A model generated the notes under the pieces. It was not told the DNA's origin. It saw only the letters and a program-made list of their open reading frames with translations, and searched no databases. From Chitinophagaceae bacterium (GTDB taxonomy: Bacteria > Bacteroidota > Bacteroidia > Chitinophagales > Chitinophagaceae): a DNA stretch of 64,000 nt. The stretch spans positions 38,306 through 102,305 of the forward strand of contig CANGNA010000004.1 of NCBI GenBank assembly GCA_947455215.1, in the 5' to 3' direction. Below, piece by piece: positions 1 to 7,470 of the stretch. Position 1 is the stretch's first letter. The number at the start of each line of letters is the position of its first letter. The translations under genes and the position numbers were made by a program.

Positions 1-1
1 G

Positions 2-310
2 GCCAAAGTATGTAAGAAGGTAACGGCCGATGTAGTACCACTGATAGGCCTGCCGACGGGCTTTAGTCCTAATGGCGATGGCGAGAACGATGTGCTGTAT
101 GTACGCGGCGCAGCTATTAAAACGCTGGACCTGAAGATATACAACCGTTGGGGCCAGCTGATATTTGAGACGACAAGCAAAGAAAAGGGCTGGGACGGCA
201 CCTACAATGGCGAACCGCAGCCTATAGAAGCATATGGATACGTGTTGGTGGCCGGCTTTATTGATGGTACCACCAAGACTTTGAAGGGCAACATAACCTT
301 ATTGAGATGA
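2..310 (+). CDS. C-terminal end of a T9SS cargo protein (gliding motility-associated C-terminal domain), partial
   Basis: The reading frame is open from base 2, so the gene starts before the window. The visible 102 residues include the segment PTGFSPNGDGENDVLYVRG, then IYNRWGQLIFE, GWDGTYNG and a final GNITLLR. This order is the hallmark of the gliding motility-associated C-terminal (CHU_C, T9SS type B) sorting domain, which directs proteins through the type IX secretion system to the cell surface. The stop overlaps the start of the PorP/SprF gene in an ATGA junction, so the two are probably translated together; adhesin-like cargo followed by PorP/SprF is a usual pairing in this phylum. The nature of the missing N-terminal part cannot be seen. 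Confidence 0.9.
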   Translation, partial: AKVCKKVTADVVPLIGLPTGFSPNGDGENDVLYVRGAAIKTLDLKIYNRWGQLIFETTSKEKGWDGTYNGEPQPIEAYGYVLVAGFIDGTTKTLKGNITLLR

Positions 311-1323
311 TGAAACGATACTTATTAGCGGCGCTGACAGCAGTGATAGCCTGTACCAACGGGCACGGACAAAGTATGCACTTCTCGCAATACTACAACG
401 CCCCACTATTGCTGAATCCGGCCAATACTGCCCTCATGCCCGATCTGGACTACCGACTGGGTGCCAATTATCGCAACCAATGGTCGGCACTGCCGGTACC
501 TTTTAATACTATTTGTGCCTATGGCGATATGAAGATAGGCGGCGGCGATGAAGGCCGTAAATGGCTGGGGCTCGGTGGCGCTATCTTTAACGACAAGGCC
601 GGCAGCGGCGATCTCTCCCTGTTGCAGATGCAACTATCTGTGGCCTACCACCTGCATGTAAGCAGTAATGGCATGCTTTCACTGGGGCTGCAGGGCGGCT
701 ACTCCCAAAGGAGCGTAAACTATGACAAACTGACATTTGACAACCAGTGGGATGGCGTGGCCTTTAACACACACATATCTACAGGTGAAAAGATTGGCAT
801 ATTAAAGACCAACTTTTATAACGTAGCTGCGGGCATCAACTATGCCTATCTTACCGAAGCACTCTATGTAAAAGTAGGTGCGGGCCTGGCCAACATCAAT
901 CAGCCAACGGAAACCTTCTATAACAAGACCAATCAACTGGCCATGCGCCCTACGCTGAACCTGGATGTGCTGTTCCGCACAGGTGAGCGCACCATCTTCA
1001 ACCCATCTGTATACTACACTACGCAGAGTGGCGCATCGGAACTGGTGTTCGGCACCTTGACGCGCCTGCACCTGAGCAGCCCCAACGAGCTAAACCCGTC
1101 GCAACTGATACTGGGCGCATATTACAGGATGGCAGATGCCGTGATAGGCGTTGTAGGCTACCAATATGGCACCCTGCAAATAACCGCCAATTATGACATG
1201 ACCGCCTCTACCCTGGCACCATACAACGGCTCTTATGGAGCCATGGAAATATCGCTGGTATGGGGTGGCAACTATTATAAGAACAAGGGGGCCAGGAAGA
1301 TGTATGCCTGCCCGCGGTTTTAG
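307..1323 (+). CDS. PorP/SprF family type IX secretion system membrane protein
   Basis: This is a 338-residue protein with an N-terminal signal peptide (about residues 1-22, ending near GHGQ) followed by the family signature FSQYYNAPLLLNPANTA. The remainder has alternating amphipathic strands with many Gly, Tyr and Asn, as expected for an outer-membrane beta barrel, and ends in aromatic residues. PorP/SprF proteins work with T9SS cargo carrying the gliding-type C-terminal domain and are thought to anchor it at the surface. The overlapping upstream gene encodes exactly such a domain, which strengthens the call. Bacteroidota genomes carry many paralogs, so a specific gene symbol is not justified. 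Confidence 0.93.
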   Translation: MMKRYLLAALTAVIACTNGHGQSMHFSQYYNAPLLLNPANTALMPDLDYRLGANYRNQWSALPVPFNTICAYGDMKIGGGDEGRKWLGLGGAIFNDKAGSGDLSLLQMQLSVAYHLHVSSNGMLSLGLQGGYSQRSVNYDKLTFDNQWDGVAFNTHISTGEKIGILKTNFYNVAAGINYAYLTEALYVKVGAGLANINQPTETFYNKTNQLAMRPTLNLDVLFRTGERTIFNPSVYYTTQSGASELVFGTLTRLHLSSPNELNPSQLILGAYYRMADAVIGVVGYQYGTLQITANYDMTASTLAPYNGSYGAMEISLVWGGNYYKNKGARKMYACPRF

Positions 1324-1375
1324 GAGACGCCATTCCTTAACAAAAGTTTCTGTATAATATATGGAGGGGCGGCAT

Positions 1376-1383
1376 TATTTTTG
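1376..1383 (+). promoter_or_regulatory. Bacteroidota -7 promoter element upstream of the response regulator
   Basis: TATTTTTG matches the Bacteroidota -7 consensus TAnnTTTG exactly and ends 17 bases before the ATG at 1401. No TTG is seen at the expected -33 distance, so the call rests on the -7 element and its position alone. Confidence 0.5.
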
Positions 1384-1400
1384 ACGTACTAAACTACAAT

Positions 1401-2093
1401 ATGGAAAAATATAAGATCCTTTTAGTAGAAGACGATACGAACTTCGGGCAGGTTCTGAAGAACTACCTTGAACTTCATGATTTTGTTGTGGAGCTGGCCC
1501 GCGATGGTATCCTGGGACTTGCAGCTTTCCGCAGGGAAAAATTCGATATCTGCCTGCTGGACGTGATGATGCCGAACATGGACGGCTTCACGCTGGCTGA
1601 GGAGATCCGCAATAATGACCCCGATGTGCCATTGTTCTTCCTGTCGGCCAAGAGCATGAAAGAGGACATCCTTTCCGGCTACAAACTGGGTGCTGACGAT
1701 TATATCACCAAGCCTTTTGACAGCGACGTATTGCTGCATAAGATAAAGGCCGTGCTGAAACGCAACCAGGAACTGCAGGAAAAGCAGCATGCTACGGTTG
1801 AGTTCAACATAGGTTCTTACCACTTCAACAGCAAGCTGCGCACCCTGAAGCATGGCGAAGGCGTGCATACGCTTTCTCCGAAGGAGAACGAACTGCTGCT
1901 GATGCTGTGCGAATACAAGAACGACCTGCTGCCACGCGAACTGGCGCTGAAGCGCATATGGGGCAGCGATACTTACTTCAACGGCCGCAGTATGGACGTG
2001 TACATAGCCAAGCTGCGCAAATACCTGAAGGAAGACAGCAGCGTAGAAATAGTGAACATCCACGGTAACGGCTTCAGGCTGGTTGCTGAATAA
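1401..2093 (+). CDS. OmpR-family response regulator transcription factor (RprY-like)
   Basis: The 230-residue protein has a receiver domain at residues 1-120 and a winged-helix DNA-binding domain at about 130-230. In the receiver, the acidic pair is in LLVEDD, the phosphorylated Asp is D54 in LLDVMMP, and the conserved Lys is K104 in ITKPF. The C-terminal part contains SPKENELLLML and the recognition region with SMDVYIAKLRKYL. The stretch AKSMKEDILSGYKLGADDYITKPF is typical of the RprY branch found in Bacteroidota. No histidine kinase gene adjoins it here, so its partner must be elsewhere or upstream of the window. It has its own -7 element and is followed by a hairpin repeat and a terminator. 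Confidence 0.93.
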   Translation: MEKYKILLVEDDTNFGQVLKNYLELHDFVVELARDGILGLAAFRREKFDICLLDVMMPNMDGFTLAEEIRNNDPDVPLFFLSAKSMKEDILSGYKLGADDYITKPFDSDVLLHKIKAVLKRNQELQEKQHATVEFNIGSYHFNSKLRTLKHGEGVHTLSPKENELLLMLCEYKNDLLPRELALKRIWGSDTYFNGRSMDVYIAKLRKYLKEDSSVEIVNIHGNGFRLVAE

Positions 2094-2100
2094 TATTGAC

Positions 2101-2151
2101 GCAAGCGAGACGCTTGCACAGTTGCCGGACGAAGCGAGACGCTTCGACCAG
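2101..2151. repeat. Double-hairpin intergenic element, family 1 (AGA-loop copy)
   Basis: Two perfect hairpins follow each other: GCAAGCG-AGA-CGCTTGC at 2101-2117 and CGAAGCG-AGA-CGCTTCG at 2130-2146, joined by a 12-base linker ending in CCGGA and followed by ACCAG. The inner stem is identical, but the outer two base pairs are exchanged (GC/GC against CG/CG) with pairing kept. The layout matches the elements at 3364-3432 and 4117-4165, which use different stem sequences. Confidence 0.75.
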
Positions 2152-2165
2152 CGATAATTAATAGC

Positions 2166-2194
2166 CCCGGCAATTGTTATTGCCGGGCTATTTT
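2166..2194 (+). terminator. Rho-independent terminator after the response regulator
   Basis: The stem CCCGGCAA at 2166-2173 pairs with TTGCCGGG at 2180-2187, and TATTTTAT follows. The position just after the response regulator fits a transcription end. Confidence 0.7.
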
Positions 2195-2446
2195 ATCTGA
2201 ATCATAATTGGCCAGAATTAAAGAATTGGCAGAATACGCCGCACATTCAATTGTAAAACAGCACAGTTGCGATTGTTGTGTACCTACGGCACACTGTGTC
2301 ATCCAACAGATGCGTGACTACAAACCTGTTGCCACCTGACGGGGCAATGACATGAATTGTATGTCTATATTGAATACCGGACTTTGATTGTTGGATGTTG
2401 GGACCTGGTTCCTGGACCTTGGACTTTGGTCCTTGGTCCTTGGAGT
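2195..2446. other. Intergenic DNA without a gene, ending in a CCTTGG-rich tract
   Basis: I see no plausible coding region here. From about 2400 to 2445 the words CCTGG, CCTTGG and TTTGGTCC recur in a low-complexity run. Tracts built from the complementary words occur at 10330-10390 and 30865-30895, so this is a dispersed low-complexity sequence type of the genome. Confidence 0.55.
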
Positions 2447-3343
2447 TTAGACAACAGGTCTTTTGTGCTTCCAGCGGCGGTGCGACCATAGCCATATCTC
2501 AGGGCGGGCAATGATGTCTTGTTCCAGCTGGCGGGTGTGCATTTCAGATATCTCACCTTCGGCGGTGCCTGCGGGGTTTTCGCACAACATGCGGGCATTC
2601 ATCTGGTAGTAGCCGCGCTTAGGCTTATCTATCGTAAGGTATATAATAGGTCTGTTCAGCTTCTTGGCTATGATCTCTGTACCCCAAAACACCGGGGTGT
2701 CCTGGCCCATAAAGGTGGTCCAATAGGCGTTATTATTGCTGGGGGTTTGATCGGCGATAAAGGCCGTGGCGTTCAGTTCCATCTTATTGGCCAGCATCTC
2801 TTTGAAGGTGTTCTTCATAGCGATGAGCTTAGTTCCAAAGCGGGTACGCATCTTGTACATCAGGTTATCGAAGTGCTTATTGCCCAGCGGATGATAAATA
2901 ACATACAGCTGCTGCTTACACAACAGGCTGAAGGTGTTGCCCGCCCACTCCCAGTTGCCGTAATGGCCCAGTACCAGTATCACGCTCTTGTTCTCCGCCG
3001 CCATCTTATCGAACAAATCCTTGCTGCCCGGCCCGAAGTAACAATGCTTCAGCATGGTCTTTTCACTTATGGTGAGCGTCTTGAAGGTTTCAATGAAGAG
3101 GTCGCACAGATGGCGGTAAAAGTCTTTGCATATCTTGTTGATCTCCGCCTCAGACTTTGTCGGGAAGGCGTTGCGCAGGTTTTGCAGCACTACCTTCTTG
3201 CGGTAGCCTATAACATGGTATAGTAACGCATACACACCATAAGAGAACGCATATAACAGCGGGAACGGCAGTAAGGATATAAGGTAAATAAACGGCAGCG
3301 CTATGTAAAACACTATGTGTTGAATTTTGGCAAAATTAGGCAT
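2447..3343 (-). CDS. Lipid A biosynthesis-type lysophospholipid acyltransferase (LpxL/HtrB family)
   Basis: The 298-residue protein has a hydrophobic N-terminal anchor at about residues 8-42 and the acyltransferase motif HYGNWE, with His127 and Glu132 forming the HX4(D/E) catalytic pair. Further on, IADQTPS and the segment FMGQDTPVFWG are typical of the LpxL/HtrB family, which transfers fatty acyl chains onto lipid A precursors at the inner membrane. Length is normal for the family. It stands alone on the minus strand, and hairpin element 3364-3432 lies directly upstream of its start, within its likely 5' leader or promoter. The exact acyl acceptor cannot be told from sequence. Confidence 0.9.
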   Translation of the reverse strand: MPNFAKIQHIVFYIALPFIYLISLLPFPLLYAFSYGVYALLYHVIGYRKKVVLQNLRNAFPTKSEAEINKICKDFYRHLCDLFIETFKTLTISEKTMLKHCYFGPGSKDLFDKMAAENKSVILVLGHYGNWEWAGNTFSLLCKQQLYVIYHPLGNKHFDNLMYKMRTRFGTKLIAMKNTFKEMLANKMELNATAFIADQTPSNNNAYWTTFMGQDTPVFWGTEIIAKKLNRPIIYLTIDKPKRGYYQMNARMLCENPAGTAEGEISEMHTRQLEQDIIARPEIWLWSHRRWKHKRPVV

Positions 3344-3363
3344 TGTGGGTGAGAGTTGCTGCG

Positions 3364-3432
3364 GGCGTTACAAACGCCGCGCCGCTGGATACTCGTTACA
3401 AACCTACCTACCGGCAGGCAGGCGCGGACCAG
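3364..3432. repeat. Double-hairpin element, family 1 (ACA-loop copy) interrupted by a 20-base palindromic repeat
   Basis: The first hairpin is GGCGTT-ACA-AACGCC at 3364-3378. The second should read like CCGCGTTACAAACGCGG at 4144-4160, but after GTTACAAAC (3395-3403) it is broken by the 20 bases at 3404-3423 and resumes with GCGGACCAG at 3424-3432. The inserted 20 bases are a near-perfect palindrome around CCGG. The upstream side of the second stem has also changed from CCGC to ACTC. Confidence 0.75.
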
Positions 3433-3461
3433 TGAGTGTAGGCTTAGCGCCCCGCGTGCTG

Positions 3462-3485
3462 GTTGTTGGCGGGGACGCCAACAAC
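3462..3485. repeat. GTTGTTGGCG hairpin, first copy
   Basis: GTTGTTGGCG at 3462-3471 pairs perfectly with CGCCAACAAC at 3476-3485 around a GGGA loop. The same unit, with flanking GTGCTG and GGCGGA, occurs at 4078-4101 in the same orientation. The two copies bracket the 169-codon gene of unknown function. Confidence 0.7.
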
Positions 3486-3502
3486 GGCGGAGGATTTGCG
3501 AA

Positions 3503-4012
3503 CTACTTACCTAAAAATAAGAAACAGAATGCGCCCACGTTTATCAGCATTAGGATAAATATTTTAGCATAAGGTAATTGAGATGCAATAACGATTTCCA
3601 CGCCTTTGTTTCGACTATAAAACAATAATCGCTTTATTAGCAACTGGCTAGATCTTATGTCGTTTGAATAGAGATTTCCAACATTTACAGTAACCGAAGT
3701 AGGCACCGTCAACCTAAAACTGGCAAATTTTGAAAATACCTTCATGTTGGCCATTCCCCCGGAAACAATGTAATTGAAACTGACTTCAGGAACTTCTCCA
3801 GATGCCGTTTTTAAGTTTACCGTAGCTTTTTGAGCAACTTGATTCGTTATTCGCCCGAACACGCAAATATGATAGCGTCCGGGTTTCAATGTTTCCATGA
3901 CATTGCCATCAGAATTTACCTTCCATACTTTTTGAAACATCAATAGATACATTATCGCAATAAATGTAACAGTGATGACAACTACATTTAAATCAAAAAA
4001 TACGTTATTCAT
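3503..4012 (-). CDS. Hypothetical protein with two terminal membrane segments
   Basis: I do not recognise this 169-residue protein. It has a hydrophobic segment at about residues 9-26 (VVVITVTFIAIMYLLMF) and a second at the C-terminus (about 150-167, IFILMLINVGAFCFLFLG), with a soluble middle of about 120 residues rich in Val, Thr and Ser that looks like beta structure. Both ends would sit in the membrane with the middle on one side. The gene is richer in A and T than its neighbours and is bracketed by copies of the same hairpin repeats, which hints at acquisition or at a region open to rearrangement. It stands alone. Confidence 0.65.
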   Translation of the reverse strand: MNNVFFDLNVVVITVTFIAIMYLLMFQKVWKVNSDGNVMETLKPGRYHICVFGRITNQVAQKATVNLKTASGEVPEVSFNYIVSGGMANMKVFSKFASFRLTVPTSVTVNVGNLYSNDIRSSQLLIKRLLFYSRNKGVEIVIASQLPYAKIFILMLINVGAFCFLFLGK

Positions 4013-4077
4013 TCTAGTAGTAAATGTATATCACAGAATTATTTTTTATAGCTATCCCCTAAGCACCGCGTGTGCTG

Positions 4078-4101
4078 GTTGTTGGCAAAGACACCAACAA
4101 C
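4078..4101. repeat. GTTGTTGG hairpin, second copy
   Basis: GTTGTTGG at 4078-4085 pairs with CCAACAAC at 4094-4101 around an 8-base loop. This is the diverged second copy of the unit at 3462-3485; two inner base pairs of the stem have been lost. Confidence 0.65.
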
Positions 4102-4116
4102 GGCGGAGTTGTTACG

Positions 4117-4165
4117 GGCGTTACAAACGCCGCGCCGTTGGATCCGCGTTACAAACGCGGACCAG
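4117..4165. repeat. Double-hairpin element, family 1 (intact ACA-loop copy)
   Basis: Hairpins GGCGTT-ACA-AACGCC (4117-4131) and CCGCGTT-ACA-AACGCGG (4144-4160) are joined by a 12-base linker containing TTGGA and followed by ACCAG. The architecture is that of the AGA-loop element at 2101-2151, with other stem sequences. Confidence 0.75.
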
Positions 4166-4183
4166 TGTGGGGCGGTGAAATTA

Positions 4184-4372
4184 TCATTCATATTTTAGTC
4201 CAATTGACCTAATGATATCTCTAATAGATAATTCGTCAGTAATGTCAACCTTTTTTAGAATACTTATTATAGCATTTACGTCATTCTTTGTAACTGCCTT
4301 GTCAAATTTATCCATATAACCACTAATATAAAGTCGCTCATTTATGGTCATTCCTACATATTCATTAGCCAT
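4184..4372 (-). CDS. Small hypothetical protein
   Basis: This 62-residue ORF starts with MANEYVGMTINERLYISG and ends with IRSIGLKYE. It is predicted to be helical and acidic, has no membrane segment and no motif I recognise. The pattern NERLYISGYMDKFDKAVTKND resembles small immunity-like or regulatory proteins only in a general way. AT-rich composition, like the 169-codon gene next to it, supports a recently acquired or fast-evolving pair. The hairpin repeat 4117-4165 lies at its 3' end. It could be a chance ORF, but codon use is reasonable. Confidence 0.5.
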   Translation of the reverse strand: MANEYVGMTINERLYISGYMDKFDKAVTKNDVNAIISILKKVDITDELSIRDIIRSIGLKYE

Positions 4373-4430
4373 AAGCTATTATCAATTTAAACAGACAGTA
4401 TAAGCGCGTTGTCAAACCGAAAAATATCAT

Positions 4431-5402
4431 CTACGCCTCCACCAACTCCGGTAACTCAGCTGGTGTGTGAGCGCCGATCTTGTCGAGTTCGAGGAGGGTG
4501 TATTCGCCATCGCCGGCGCGGCCGAACATGGGTTGGAAGCGGGCACCGTAGATGAGTTGTTTGTAGGTAAATGAGGTACGTTGCTGCACGGTATTGGAGA
4601 AGTGATCATCGAAGGCTTTTATGTTCAGTATCACTTCCAGCTTAGAGTCGAGCAACTGCTCTTTGGAGAGATTGGCCAGCGGGCTGTCGTCGTTGATGGG
4701 GTGAACGATGGTCCAGCTGAGGGCCAGGGAGGACACTTTGGCTATCTCCAGCGGCAACTGGTAAAAGCGGGTCACCATCCTGCCATTCTCGTCTACATGC
4801 AGGGCCAGGGTCAGCTGTGCCTCTGCGTCGGTAAGGTGATTGTTCTTATAACTGGCGGCACGTACCATCAGCGCCCTACCCCCTTTGTATGGGGCTATGA
4901 GCATATTCTCGCTAAAAATAAGAAAGGCCCGGGGGCGCGAGAATCGACCATAGATAAGACCTGTGACCACTGCAAATGCCAGGATACCGAACAATGACTC
5001 TGTAGACGCCACAAAATTGGTGAGTATTCCTGACGGCGCTATATGGCCATAGCCCACAGTGGTAAGTGTTTGTGAGCTGAAGAAGAAAGCCTGCAGCAGG
5101 CGTATATAGACGGGCCCTGTTGCGGACACGCCGGAGAGATGATCGACACCAATGATAAAGTATATCATGGCAAAGACCACGTTAATGGACGTATAGAACG
5201 CAAATATGGCCAGTGAGAACTGGAACCTGCTCATACGCAGCAACGAGTGGTAGATGCTGATGCGCTCGTAAAAAGGAATACCCGTTTTTTTGAGGTTGTT
5301 AGTACCGTCGGGGTTCACTATGCGCACGCCCTCTATGTTGCTGTTGGCGGCAAATCCGGTATTTCCTATATCCTTCTGGCGTATCCTGTTAGCTATCGAC
5401 AT
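4431..5402 (-). CDS. Inward-rectifier potassium channel (KirBac-like)
   Basis: The 323-residue protein has two membrane helices (about residues 57-85 and 128-150) around a pore helix and the selectivity filter TVGYG at residues 115-119. The C-terminal half (about 160-310) is the cytoplasmic beta-rich inward-rectifier domain, with segments such as LMVRAASYKNNHLTDAEAQL and SFTYKQLIYGARFQPMF. This is the standard layout of bacterial Kir channels, which conduct potassium under control of lipids and pH. The start overlaps the end of the flippase gene by 14 bases, placing it last in an operon with surface-glycan genes. That genomic link is unusual, and I would not infer a shared function from it alone. 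Confidence 0.93.
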   Translation of the reverse strand: MSIANRIRQKDIGNTGFAANSNIEGVRIVNPDGTNNLKKTGIPFYERISIYHSLLRMSRFQFSLAIFAFYTSINVVFAMIYFIIGVDHLSGVSATGPVYIRLLQAFFFSSQTLTTVGYGHIAPSGILTNFVASTESLFGILAFAVVTGLIYGRFSRPRAFLIFSENMLIAPYKGGRALMVRAASYKNNHLTDAEAQLTLALHVDENGRMVTRFYQLPLEIAKVSSLALSWTIVHPINDDSPLANLSKEQLLDSKLEVILNIKAFDDHFSNTVQQRTSFTYKQLIYGARFQPMFGRAGDGEYTLLELDKIGAHTPAELPELVEA

Positions 5403-6825
5403 GGTGTTTGTTTTGTGCTTTCCGCAACTCTAAGCCCAGCGATGCCAGGATGGCGATCAGCATGGCTGCTCCACCCAAAAATAATACGTTTTTTTCGGAC
5501 AAGTACTGCACTGTGGTATAATGTATAGCAATGAACAGGAAACCAAAAACAATAGCTTTCTGCATCCAGTTGCGGAATGGGATAAGATCGGAAAGGTCGG
5601 CCTCCAGCAGCCGCGTGTAGTGCCACATATAGTAGGCGGCCTGTAGGTAAGTGGATATAACGAAGCTGAACGCCACGCCCGGCAGGCCCATCCACAGGTA
5701 TAAGGGATACATGATGGCCAGGGCTATGACGATCTCGCCCACGGCACCTTTGTTGATGATATCGCCCCTGTGCAGGCGCTGCAATACGGAGGTGAAGCTG
5801 TAGGCCCTTACCGGCAGCACCAGCAGCGATACTATGAATATGGGTATGGCGTTGGCATAGCGCGGGAACAGGATATGGATAACCTCAGCATTGAAGAACA
5901 ACAGGAAGAAGAACACCGGGAATACCACTCCAGACAATACCCTGCCGCCCTGGTTCATGAGCATTACCGCACTGTTGCGCTCATTAGGCTCCTTGTTATC
6001 GGCCAGTTGCAGTATGACCGCGCTACCCGCTGCACTGACCAGTATGGGCAGAAAAGGGATGTTCATAGAGCCATTGGAGTATGTAGCAGAGATGGCTGCT
6101 GGTAGCACCAGCGATATGATGAACTTATCTATCCACCCGGAGAGGCTTTGGACAATATCGTAAACAGCCATGTGCATCCAGAGGTCGCGTATATCCGCAT
6201 CTGCAGGCGCACCTGTGTTGGTGGCATCCGTCTTTGAAAAGCCTGATAAGATGACCGGCACGGATATCAGTAACTTAAGGATATTGACGCCGAGCAGGTA
6301 CAGGAAAACAACAGGCAGTGAAAAGCCCGACCGTAACACATAAGCATGTACCAGCCAATAAGCAATGGAATAAACAAGATTGGCTATGAGCAACACCTTG
6401 TAGCGCCGCAGCACAATAAGGAAAGATTCGGCCAGCAGCCCAGCGGCATAAGTAAGCAGGAACAATAAAGACAATGCAAAACCCACATAACCCAACGAAG
6501 CCTGTAGCCCGGCAAAAGCCACTGCAACCAGCAGAAACCACGTTATATATGCAGTATAATGCCCTACCCTAAGCTTGCCGAGTATTGTCGACAATGTACC
6601 CGGCGCATAGGTAATGACCCATGCATGCACACCGAAGCATGCCAGCGGAAAGAACACATTGACCTGTACCCAGAAGTTGTTGTAATGGCCATACTCATCT
6701 TCGGGCAGTACTCTTGAATACCAGAGAATGACCGCAAGGCTGGCCAGAGCTGTAAACGCACGGGACAAAAAAATGACTGCCGAGCTGCTGAGAAAGGAAT
6801 CAATCTTTAGTTTTTGCAAAGGCAT
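5389..6825 (-). CDS. Polysaccharide/oligosaccharide flippase (Wzx-like, MOP superfamily)
   Basis: This 478-residue protein consists almost entirely of about 12 to 14 hydrophobic membrane segments. The N-terminal segment contains FLSRAFTALASLAVILWYSRVL followed by DEYGHYNNFW, which matches the start of polysaccharide biosynthesis flippases. Members move lipid-linked glycan units across the inner membrane. It overlaps the acyltransferase gene by 26 bases at its start and the Kir channel gene by 14 bases at its end, so the three are probably translationally coupled. Substrate specificity is unknown, and no glycosyltransferase adjoins it. Confidence 0.85.
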   Translation of the reverse strand: MPLQKLKIDSFLSSSAVIFLSRAFTALASLAVILWYSRVLPEDEYGHYNNFWVQVNVFFPLACFGVHAWVITYAPGTLSTILGKLRVGHYTAYITWFLLVAVAFAGLQASLGYVGFALSLLFLLTYAAGLLAESFLIVLRRYKVLLIANLVYSIAYWLVHAYVLRSGFSLPVVFLYLLGVNILKLLISVPVILSGFSKTDATNTGAPADADIRDLWMHMAVYDIVQSLSGWIDKFIISLVLPAAISATYSNGSMNIPFLPILVSAAGSAVILQLADNKEPNERNSAVMLMNQGGRVLSGVVFPVFFFLLFFNAEVIHILFPRYANAIPIFIVSLLVLPVRAYSFTSVLQRLHRGDIINKGAVGEIVIALAIMYPLYLWMGLPGVAFSFVISTYLQAAYYMWHYTRLLEADLSDLIPFRNWMQKAIVFGFLFIAIHYTTVQYLSEKNVLFLGGAAMLIAILASLGLELRKAQNKHHVDS

Positions 6826-7330
6826 CGCACTCCTCCCTGTTTAGTTGTTTGATGACCCGCGCCGGACTGCCCCCTATCACACAATACCCATCGGGGAAAC
6901 TGTCTGTTACCACGGCACCTGCGGCTACAATAGTGAAGTCGCCCAGCTGCACGCCTGGCAGTATAACGGCATTCATGCCTATCCAGCAAAAACGACCAAT
7001 ACGCAATGGCGATGAGATAACGTGCTTGCTGTTATCAATAAGGTCGTGGTTGGCCGATACCAACCCTACATTGGGGCCTATATTGGTATGATCGCCGATA
7101 TATATACCCGATTCAGCATTGATATAGTTGCCTGGGGAATCGCCGGGGTACACGTTTTTGCCGCGTATTATCTTTTCCGGGCTGTGGATGGTTGATGTAT
7201 GGTGGATAGCCCAGGTGACGCCTGCATTCTGGCGCAGGATACGTCGGAACAGAAAATCGGTGAGGTAGAAACCCAGACTGAGGTCGGGGCGCATACCTAA
7301 TGCCTTTCTTATGTTCTGTGTTATGCTCAT
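6800..7330 (-). CDS. Left-handed beta-helix acyltransferase (hexapeptide-repeat, acetyltransferase-like)
   Basis: The 176-residue protein has repeated [LIV]Gxxxx hexapeptides between about residues 75 and 160, for instance GIYIGDHTNIGPNVGL and ILPGVQLGDFTIVAAGAVV. The likely catalytic His95 lies in SANHDL, and the C-terminal GGSPARVIK is the usual end of sugar or polysaccharide O-acetyltransferases. Such enzymes use acetyl-CoA to modify sugars or serine. It is the first gene of the operon with the flippase and Kir channel, which suggests modification of a surface glycan. Start ATG at 7330. Confidence 0.88.
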   Translation of the reverse strand: MSITQNIRKALGMRPDLSLGFYLTDFLFRRILRQNAGVTWAIHHTSTIHSPEKIIRGKNVYPGDSPGNYINAESGIYIGDHTNIGPNVGLVSANHDLIDNSKHVISSPLRIGRFCWIGMNAVILPGVQLGDFTIVAAGAVVTDSFPDGYCVIGGSPARVIKQLNREECDAFAKTKD

Positions 7331-7332
7331 TT

Positions 7333-7428
7333 ATATCTTTCGCTCTTTCGGAGCTTATCTATTTTTGTTGTTGTACCCGGGACTGCATCCCGGGCTATTG
7401 TCTTTAGGTCTTTCAACCCTTGCCCATG
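7333..7428. repeat. Dispersed repeat, about 96 bases, copy 1 (CTATTAT-type hairpin family)
   Basis: This stretch aligns along its whole length with 19371-19468. Shared parts include TCTTTCGCTCTTTC, GAGCTTATC, the hairpin CCCGGGACTGCATCCCGGG followed by CTATTGTCTTT, then GGTCTTTCA and a final CCCATG or GGCATG. It lies just upstream of the acyltransferase start. In this copy the last hairpin has decayed. Confidence 0.7.
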
Positions 7429-7470
7429 TCCGTGTCGCCCTTCGACAGGCTCAGGGTGACACTACGTAGG

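Noticed and set aside
1422..2063. 213-codon minus-strand frame opposite the response regulator
   Set aside because: It is antisense to a well-conserved response regulator and has no coding signature.
7439..7457. CCCTTCGACAGGCTCAGGG as a special regulatory site
   Set aside because: I recall this word from intergenic DNA of many unrelated bacteria, so I do not read it as specific here.
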